A DNA stretch of 64,000 nt from an uncultured Granulosicoccaceae bacterium (GTDB lineage: Bacteria > Pseudomonadota > Gammaproteobacteria > Granulosicoccales > Granulosicoccaceae): assembly GCA_937922675.1 (NCBI GenBank), contig CALAJN010000001.1, positions 124,001 to 188,000 of the forward strand, in the 5' to 3' direction. The notes beneath the pieces are model-generated. The model saw only the letters and a program-made list of their open reading frames with translations, made no database searches and was not told where the DNA came from. This document shows, in pieces, positions 57,674-64,000 of the stretch. The translations under genes and the position numbers were made by a program. The stretch's first letter is position 1, and every line of letters begins with the position of its first letter.

Positions 57674-57682
57674 TGATACAAT
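57674..57682 (+). promoter_or_regulatory. Extended -10 promoter for rpsO
   Basis: TG-A-TACAAT (TACAAT at 57677-57682) lies between truB and rpsO. The -10 matches five of six consensus bases and the upstream TG makes it an extended type. In E. coli rpsO also has its own promoter after truB. Confidence 0.45.
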
Positions 57683-57739
57683 TAGGGGTTTCCCGAATAC
57701 CCGGTCCCATCGTGGATCATCAACCGAGATCGTATTTGC

Positions 57740-58012
57740 ATGTCGTCACTCAGCGCCGAAAAGAAGGCGGAAATTGTCAAAGAGCATCAGCTCGACTCTA
57801 CGGACACAGGGTCACCAGAAGTACAAGTTGCATTGTTGTCTGCGCGTATTTCACATCTCACCGAGCACTTCAAGGCGCACAAGCATGACCATCACTCGCG
57901 CCGGGGTCTGCTCCGCATGGTCAACCAGCGCCGCAAGCTGCTTGATTACCTGCACGGCAAGGACGCGTCGCGTTATCAAAACCTGATCAAACGCCTCGGC
58001 CTGCGTCGTTGA
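57740..58012 (+). CDS. rpsO: 30S ribosomal protein S15
   Basis: Primary 16S rRNA-binding protein of the platform, 90 residues (E. coli 89). The four-helix sequence with [23 protein letters not shown] (key part: [10 protein letters not shown]), [21 protein letters not shown] and the [13 protein letters not shown] end is complete. In E. coli S15 represses its own mRNA; I did not test the leader for the corresponding pseudoknot. Confidence 0.97.
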   Translation: MSSLSAEKKAEIVKEHQLDSTDTGSPEVQVALLSARISHLTEHFKAHKHDHHSRRGLLRMVNQRRKLLDYLHGKDASRYQNLIKRLGLRR

Positions 58013-58054
58013 TAACCCCTATCCGACGCCTCGCCTAACAGGAACCCAGATATC

Positions 58055-60151
58055 GTGACCATTCATTCAAAAACATTCGAATTCGGCAGCCAGACCGTCA
58101 CCCTGCAGACGGGCGAAATCGCTCGCCAGGCCAGCGGTTCAATTGTCGCGAGCATGGGCGATACCGTCGTCCTTGTGACCGTTGTCGGAAAGAAGGAGGC
58201 CAACCCGGGCCAGAACTTCTTCCCGCTGACCATCAACTACCAGGAAAAGACCTACGCAGCAGGCAAGATCCCTGGCGGTTTTTTCAAGCGCGAGGGCCGA
58301 CCCGGTGAAGGCGAGACCCTGATCTGTCGCCTGATTGATCGCCCCTTGCGCCCGCTCTTCCCCAAGGGCTTCATGAACGAGGTACAGGTCGTTGCCACGG
58401 TCATGTCACTGGATCCTGAAATTCCCTCAGATATCCCGGCCCTGATCGGCGCATCAGCGGCGCTTGCCATCTCCGGTATCCCGTTTGCCGGCCCGATCGG
58501 TGCGGCGCGCGTTGGCTACATCGATGGCGACTACGTGCTTAACCCGACGGTCACGCAGATGGAAAGCACGCAGCTCGATCTGGTGGTCGCCGGTACCGAC
58601 CAGGCCGTGTTGATGGTGGAATCAGAGGCTGACATGCTGTCCGAGCAGGTCATGCTGGATGCGGTCATGTTCGGCCACGAGCAATTGCAGACTGCGATCA
58701 CGGCGATCAAGCAGCTTGCCGACGAGGTAAAGCCTGTCATGTGGGACTGGAGCGCACCCGAGGCAGACACGTCCATTGCCGACAAGGTAGATAGCCTGAT
58801 CCGCGCGGACCTTACCGCGGCTTATCAGATTGCTGACAAGATGGAACGTCAGGATGCGGCAGCGGCTGCCAAGGCCCGTGCCGTGGCCGAGATCGCCAGC
58901 GAAGACGGCCCAAGCGCCGCAGACGTCAAGGCCGCTGTCGGCAAACTTGAAAAGAGCATTGTGCGACGTCGCATCATTGATGGTGAGCCGCGCATTGACG
59001 GGCGCACCACCGACAAGGTCCGCCAGATCACCGTGCACACCGGCGTGCTACCGCGTACCCACGGGTCTGCGGTGTTCACACGTGGTGAAACCCAGGCCAT
59101 TGTCACCGCAACTCTGGGCACCACTCGTGACGCTCAGATCATCGACTCAATCGCCGGTGAGCAGCGCATGCCCTTCATGCTGCACTACAACTTCCCTCCG
59201 TACTCGGTGGGCGAGACCGGCTTCATGGGCTCCCCCAAGCGACGCGAGATCGGCCACGGCAAACTCGCCAAACGCGGTGTACAGGCCATCATGCCAAGCG
59301 ATGAGGACTTCCCGTACACCATTCGTATCGTGTCGGAGATTACCGAGTCCAATGGTTCAAGCTCCATGGCGTCGGTTTGCGGTACCAGCCTTGCGTTGAT
59401 GGATGCAGGTGTGCCGATCAAGGCACCGGTTGCCGGTATTGCCATGGGTCTGATCAAGGAGGACGATGGCTATGCGGTCCTCACCGATATCCTGGGTGAT
59501 GAAGATCACCTGGGTGACATGGACTTCAAGGTGGCAGGCTCTGCTGACGGCGTCACCGCGCTGCAGATGGACATCAAGATCGATGGCATCACGCGTGAAA
59601 TCATGGAAAAGGCTCTCGAGCAGGCCAAGGCCGGGCGTCTCTACATCCTTGAGGAAATGAACAAGGTGCTCGGTACCGCACGTGATGATCTCTCTCAGCA
59701 CGCGCCGCGATTCATCACGGTAAAAATCAACCCCGAGAAGATCGCTGCGGTTATCGGCAAGGGCGGGGCGGTGATCCGTGGCCTGACCGAAGAAACCGGC
59801 GCCACCATCGACATCGGTGACGATGGTTTGATCAAGATCGCCTCCAGCGATCGTGCAGCAGGCGAGGAAGCCAAGCGCCGCATTGAGCTGATCACAGCCG
59901 ACATCGAAGTCGGCACCATCTACGAAGGCCGTGTACAGAAGATCATGGACTTCGGTGCCTTCGTCAACATCCTGCCTGGCAAGGATGGTCTGGTACACAT
60001 CAGCCAGATCAGCGAGAACCGTGTACAGAATGTTGCTGATGAGCTGTCAGAGGGGCAGACAGTCAAGGTGAAGGTACTGGAAGTGGACAAGCAGGGTCGC
60101 ATTCGTCTCAGCATGAAGGCGGTGGAAGAAGGCGAGGCCGTTACCGGCTAG
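58055..60151 (+). CDS. pnp: Polyribonucleotide nucleotidyltransferase (PNPase)
   Basis: 3'-5' phosphorolytic exoribonuclease of 698 residues. Two RNase PH domains flank a helical domain; the second has the [16 protein letters not shown] and [29 protein letters not shown] signatures (key part: [13 protein letters not shown]). The KH domain with [12 protein letters not shown] (about 566-577) and the S1 domain starting [14 protein letters not shown] (about 626) are intact. The GTG start lies 42 bases after rpsO, the usual order. Confidence 0.97.
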   Translation: MTIHSKTFEFGSQTVTLQTGEIARQASGSIVASMGDTVVLVTVVGKKEANPGQNFFPLTINYQEKTYAAGKIPGGFFKREGRPGEGETLICRLIDRPLRPLFPKGFMNEVQVVATVMSLDPEIPSDIPALIGASAALAISGIPFAGPIGAARVGYIDGDYVLNPTVTQMESTQLDLVVAGTDQAVLMVESEADMLSEQVMLDAVMFGHEQLQTAITAIKQLADEVKPVMWDWSAPEADTSIADKVDSLIRADLTAAYQIADKMERQDAAAAAKARAVAEIASEDGPSAADVKAAVGKLEKSIVRRRIIDGEPRIDGRTTDKVRQITVHTGVLPRTHGSAVFTRGETQAIVTATLGTTRDAQIIDSIAGEQRMPFMLHYNFPPYSVGETGFMGSPKRREIGHGKLAKRGVQAIMPSDEDFPYTIRIVSEITESNGSSSMASVCGTSLALMDAGVPIKAPVAGIAMGLIKEDDGYAVLTDILGDEDHLGDMDFKVAGSADGVTALQMDIKIDGITREIMEKALEQAKAGRLYILEEMNKVLGTARDDLSQHAPRFITVKINPEKIAAVIGKGGAVIRGLTEETGATIDIGDDGLIKIASSDRAAGEEAKRRIELITADIEVGTIYEGRVQKIMDFGAFVNILPGKDGLVHISQISENRVQNVADELSEGQTVKVKVLEVDKQGRIRLSMKAVEEGEAVTG

Positions 60152-60177
60152 TCTTTCCTCGAACTGCCTGTAACAAG

Positions 60178-60200
60178 GGGGCGCTCAGGCGCCCCTTTTT
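60178..60200 (+). terminator. Rho-independent terminator after pnp
   Basis: Stem GGGGCGC (60178-60184) / GCGCCCC (60189-60195), loop TCAG, and five T. It ends the rimP-pnp block. Confidence 0.93.
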
Positions 60201-60252
60201 ATGTTGTTGTCAGCGTCACTCTGCGGGACATCCTTGTCCCGCAACAAGGCGA

Positions 60253-63200
60253 TCAGTAGACGTCGACTTGTTCCGCGTAAGACGGTCCCGTGTCCACCCA
60301 GAAGGTACGGCTGGTACCTGAGCTGATGTCAGTGGGCAGTTTTTCGGTGCCGATGAATACTTCCGGATCGCGCCCGGCAGGGAATAGCAGTGTCGGGTTA
60401 GGCGGTGGTCCCTGGTGCTTGAGCTCATAGCGGACGTCATCCTGAGCGTTATCGTCGCCTTCGCCATTCCACACCCTCTCCAGCTTGCCGTCACCGTCAA
60501 AGTCCAGCACCGGTGAGCCGTCAACGATCGACACCGCGTAGCCATAGCCTGACCCGATAGAGACGCCGCAGGCGTCCACGCTAGGGGTAGGGACGTAGCT
60601 TGTAAAGTACAGGACATCACGAAAGATCAGGCTGGTGCCGAGGACCTTCTCGCCATCGTCGGGCAAACGCATGTACCAGCCGTGTGTCAGGTCATTACTG
60701 TCCGTGCTGCCGGCTGCTGCATTGACCAGTTTCAGATCATCTTCGGTAATGGGTCGAAACCGGCCGTCGGCCGTCTGCATTCCGTAGCCGTCAGGTACGC
60801 CACGCACCGAGGGCACACGAATGACATACTGTGCATCGCCGACGATATCGTTCAGCGGGTGGGCTCGCCAACCTGAACCGATACTGATCGCCAGATAACG
60901 TGCGCCATTCTGCTGGACGAGCGCCACATCGGGCTCCGAATAAAAGCGTCGGTGGCCTGCAGCGTCGTCGGTTGACAGGTCGGCCACGACCCCACCGGAC
61001 AGCAATTTATCGCGGCTCGTTCCTGTGATGTCGAATCGCCATATCTGACCACCTGTGTCAGCGGCGTACAATTGATCGGCAAAGCCATCAAGCTCGATAT
61101 CCACCACGCGGATGCTCGCAGGCATGCTGTATTCCATTGCATCAAATCGCTGATCCGCGTTAGCACCGGTACCAAGATCAGGGCCTGAGACTGACCAGAT
61201 CTTCTCGCCGGTTGCAGCATCGACAATGAACAGGCCACGGCCAACGCTGTCGGCGCTGTGCTCCATGATCACGGTATTGCCATTGGCATCGCGGCGTGGA
61301 TCGGCATCTTGGTTGAGGTCGTAGCCTGCGCCAAAGATCAGTACATCACGCTCGGTCTTGCCATCCTTGATACGTGCATGGGTTGCACTTGACCAGCTCT
61401 GCCCGAGCTCTGCGAAATCAGGATCTCCGCCATCGGGGCCACCCTTGATGACCCAGGCAAGCTTTGGATTGTCCTTGTCACTGATGTCGAAGGCGTAGTA
61501 GTTGTTGCCACCGCGGCGCATGCCAATGTACAAAAAAACCGATTCATTCTCATCGACGACCAGATCCTCGTTTGGATCATCGCGCCACAGCGTCATGCCG
61601 CCGTCCAGGCCATAGGGGTGTAGGCTGCTGCTCGAGTTGTCGAACAGGATCTTGTGGTTGGACAGGAGTTCCTTGGGAGTGAAGGCCCAGAGTTCGTTGC
61701 CGTTTGTACTGTCGATGGCGTGCACAACGCCATCGTTTGTGGCTACATAGACAACGGATGAATCGACTGGATTTGCCGGATCCCGGGTTGCCTCGCGATA
61801 GTTGACAATGACCGGTTGTGAGTGCATGGGGTCACCCATATGACGACGAGGCTCGGTTTTGTTGCCATCGTTGTCATCATCAAGGACATCAACTCCACGT
61901 ATCCATCTCATCAAGGCTTCGCGGTTGGCCGCGCGTTCTGTACCACTCAATGCTGCATCGTTGATACCCAGCATCGCTGCCGTGATGGCGCGATTGCTCT
62001 CGTGAAATTCATGTCGTCCGCTGTTGAGGTCTATTCCTCCTGATGGAATGTCGGTTGTGACGTCACCCAGGAAGGTGTACATCTTGCGTCTGTCTATACC
62101 GTTTGCGCCAATGCGAGAGCCAGCGCCACCCAGCGGTACATTGGCACCATCGGGATCTGTCGTGACGCGGCCATCCTCGTTGATATGGTCCCATAGACTC
62201 AGCGCGCTGTCGCTGAAGAAGCCGGTCTCAGGGTCAATGGCATTGGCGCCTGCGGCATCAAGCAGTTCGGTTGAAGTAGTGAAAGTGCTGGCGTCCTCTT
62301 CAACGCCGAGCGTGTAGCGTTTGAGGTTACCCTGCCACTGGGGAGTGTCTTTCGGCTTGAACAAGGCAAGGTACACATCCTCGCGATGCGATAGACGATT
62401 GAACTGGTTCACCGTCGCACCGGGGCCGGTAAAGCTGGTTTCGATAGACTGTGCGCCCGAGATGATCGAGGTAAAGGCATCCACCAGTTCCTCGGCAGAG
62501 GCGGCATCGCGAAAATCGCCGCCCCCTTCTCTGGCAAGGCTCTCAAGGTAGGTTCTGCCGTCACCCGTCAGGTTGAAGGCAACAGTATGAGTGGTGACGT
62601 TCTGCTGACCATCGATATGCGGCGCATGGTCATTTTCAAATAGCCAGCGTTGCAGATCCGTTCCACAGGCCTTGCTGCCCGAATCGTTGTTATCGCACAC
62701 AGTTTTACCGATGAGCGGGCGAATCAAGTCGTCCGCGCTGTCCGCGGTTGCCGCTCCGTCTGACAACAAGACGATGTGATTGGTCTGGCAGGCGTCCTCG
62801 ATCGGGGTAATGTAGGTGGGCACCGAGCCGCCGGCTCCATCAAAGATCTCCTCCTCTGCGCAATTGCTGTTGAAGGGGTCGAGCTCGCTGCAACCGAAGG
62901 GCGTGTAGAGCTTTCCGCCCGTGTAGGAGTCGGGGTGGGAGACGCGCATGGTTGGCACGATGGCCTGTCCACCGCGGCGCCGTCCGTATGTCACTTCATT
63001 GCCGAGAAAATAACTGGCCGCCTCATACTGCTGGCTCAGCAGTGGTGTCCAGTAGTTGAGCTGCATCCGGTCAATGACGCCTCGCAGTTCATCGCGGGCG
63101 GTTCTTTCAGTGGACATACTGGTCGATCCGTCGCTGTACGTCTTGTAGGTGACGTAGATCTTGGAGACGTTGCCGCGCACGCGTTCAAACGCACTGACGC

Positions 63201-64000
63201 GCATATGGCCACCCCCGGCATTCGGATGGAGCAACATCATCATGTAGTTGTTGGGCTTCCATCCTGGGCGATCGACAATTTCCTGCACAACGGGTGCGAT
63301 ATTGCCGGTCACAATGCGCTGGTCTACCTCTACATCATCGGTATGGCTCCAGTCAGCAAACGCTCTGGTACGCGGGCGGTTGGATATATTGCGCCACCAC
63401 CTGTCCTGTATGCTTCCGGAGGAGTTGTTGGCGTGTCCGGTGATGCGAACGTCGAGGTTGTCGGTGGTCGCTCTTTCCACGTGAAAGTCGAGCCGAGCGT
63501 CAACGATTTCAGCGCCTTGCGGTACATCGACGAACCGGTAGCGAAATGCCCCGATCCACGCATCGCGGCGCTGTGATCCCAGAGCCACCCAGGTATTGGT
63601 TCGATTGACCCCACCATTCACGTGTTGATAGCCGTCGTTGTAGCTGCTTATCGCCTGACCAACCACGGTTGTCAGTCTGCACCCCTTTCCTGCAGGTAGT
63701 GCATCGTCCTCGTAGGTGATACGCAATTGCGCCGGCGGCACGTTCACATCGTTTGCAGCGTTGGCAATTGAAGACTCGAGGCTGACGATACTGCGCGAGT
63801 CTGTGCCTCCGAGTACGAAGGCCATATCGTTACCACCACACCAACCGGGGCGATCAACGATTTCCTGTACCACGCTTGCAAGGTTAGCCGAGGTGTACAC
63901 CTCATCTTCAACCCAGGCCCCCGGGTTGTAGCTGACACCCGCCGTCAGGGCACGGCTTGAAAGATCGCCTCTGTTGGTGGTGATTTCGGCAGCCGTATCC
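60253..64000 (-). CDS. PilY1-like type IV pilus protein, 5' end outside the window
   Basis: At least 1,248 residues; the frame is open to base 64000, so the start and signal peptide lie outside. From the N-terminal side: two copies of a beta-sandwich-like module with the shared phrase VVQEIVDRPGW (near 63860 and 63275), then a von Willebrand A-like region with NHIVLLSDGAA (near 62770), and the C-terminal PilY1 beta-propeller with VVYVATNDGVVHAIDSTNG and NELWAFTPKELL. A calcium-type loop DLNQDADPRRDANGN and the ending of the propeller are present. PilY1 sits at the pilus tip and controls extension, adhesion and surface sensing. It converges on pnp across the terminator. Confidence 0.88.
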   Translation of the reverse strand, partial: DTAAEITTNRGDLSSRALTAGVSYNPGAWVEDEVYTSANLASVVQEIVDRPGWCGGNDMAFVLGGTDSRSIVSLESSIANAANDVNVPPAQLRITYEDDALPAGKGCRLTTVVGQAISSYNDGYQHVNGGVNRTNTWVALGSQRRDAWIGAFRYRFVDVPQGAEIVDARLDFHVERATTDNLDVRITGHANNSSGSIQDRWWRNISNRPRTRAFADWSHTDDVEVDQRIVTGNIAPVVQEIVDRPGWKPNNYMMMLLHPNAGGGHMRVSAFERVRGNVSKIYVTYKTYSDGSTSMSTERTARDELRGVIDRMQLNYWTPLLSQQYEAASYFLGNEVTYGRRRGGQAIVPTMRVSHPDSYTGGKLYTPFGCSELDPFNSNCAEEEIFDGAGGSVPTYITPIEDACQTNHIVLLSDGAATADSADDLIRPLIGKTVCDNNDSGSKACGTDLQRWLFENDHAPHIDGQQNVTTHTVAFNLTGDGRTYLESLAREGGGDFRDAASAEELVDAFTSIISGAQSIETSFTGPGATVNQFNRLSHREDVYLALFKPKDTPQWQGNLKRYTLGVEEDASTFTTSTELLDAAGANAIDPETGFFSDSALSLWDHINEDGRVTTDPDGANVPLGGAGSRIGANGIDRRKMYTFLGDVTTDIPSGGIDLNSGRHEFHESNRAITAAMLGINDAALSGTERAANREALMRWIRGVDVLDDDNDGNKTEPRRHMGDPMHSQPVIVNYREATRDPANPVDSSVVYVATNDGVVHAIDSTNGNELWAFTPKELLSNHKILFDNSSSSLHPYGLDGGMTLWRDDPNEDLVVDENESVFLYIGMRRGGNNYYAFDISDKDNPKLAWVIKGGPDGGDPDFAELGQSWSSATHARIKDGKTERDVLIFGAGYDLNQDADPRRDANGNTVIMEHSADSVGRGLFIVDAATGEKIWSVSGPDLGTGANADQRFDAMEYSMPASIRVVDIELDGFADQLYAADTGGQIWRFDITGTSRDKLLSGGVVADLSTDDAAGHRRFYSEPDVALVQQNGARYLAISIGSGWRAHPLNDIVGDAQYVIRVPSVRGVPDGYGMQTADGRFRPITEDDLKLVNAAAGSTDSNDLTHGWYMRLPDDGEKVLGTSLIFRDVLYFTSYVPTPSVDACGVSIGSGYGYAVSIVDGSPVLDFDGDGKLERVWNGEGDDNAQDDVRYELKHQGPPPNPTLLFPAGRDPEVFIGTEKLPTDISSGTSRTFWVDTGPSYAEQVDVY

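Overview
The window comes from the chromosome of a free-living, probably aquatic gammaproteobacterium with GC-rich DNA and frequent GTG/TTG starts. This placement rests on gene order, not on any marker comparison: the left side carries the yhbY-rlmE-ftsH-glmM-tpiA-secG-tRNA-Leu block and the right side the rimP-nusA-infB-rbfA-truB-rpsO-pnp block. In several gammaproteobacteria these two blocks flank a nuo operon and an initiator tRNA. NuoC and NuoD are separate proteins and NuoG lacks the N7 cluster cysteines, so Complex I is not of the Escherichia type.

Layout. 166-2964: a PhoP/PhoQ-like two-component pair and a DUF533 protein. 2977-9439: yhbY (minus strand), rlmE, ftsH, glmM, tpiA, secG and tRNA-Leu(GAG). 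No folP lies between ftsH and glmM. 9675-24465: all fourteen nuoA-N genes, tightly packed and often overlapping by 4 bases. 24523-51000: an accessory region that separates nuoN from rimP. It holds DUF3422, a 1-Cys peroxiredoxin, the helicase HrpB, a large secreted Ig-like/calcium-repeat protein with a C-terminal sorting signal, an SbtA-type bicarbonate transporter with its PII-like partner, DUF3291, a broken GGDEF remnant, a crotonase-fold protein without catalytic glutamates, DUF4159, a PhyH-type dioxygenase, a complete branched-chain amino-acid-type ABC transporter, a leucine-rich-repeat gene interrupted by an octanucleotide repeat, glcD-glcE, tRNA-fMet, a secreted GH16 glycosidase, a tungstate-type ABC transporter and an agmatinase-family enzyme. 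51099-60151: rimP, nusA, infB, rbfA, truB, rpsO and pnp. 60253-64000: a PilY1-like type IV pilus protein on the minus strand, cut by the window edge.

Functionally, the conserved blocks supply protein quality control, cell-wall precursor synthesis, respiration, and the transcription/translation machinery with RNA decay. The accessory block adds transport (bicarbonate, amino-acid-like solutes, tungstate), glycolate oxidation, polysaccharide degradation and surface proteins. The strongest unusual signal is the LRR gene at 41429-41903. Four tandem copies of an 8-base unit lie exactly inside it, the frame breaks there, and a second LRR frame continues after it. Two copies would restore a perfect 22-residue LRR period. 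This is either a phase-variable gene or a recently broken one. All assignments were made by reading the sequence; no database search was run.
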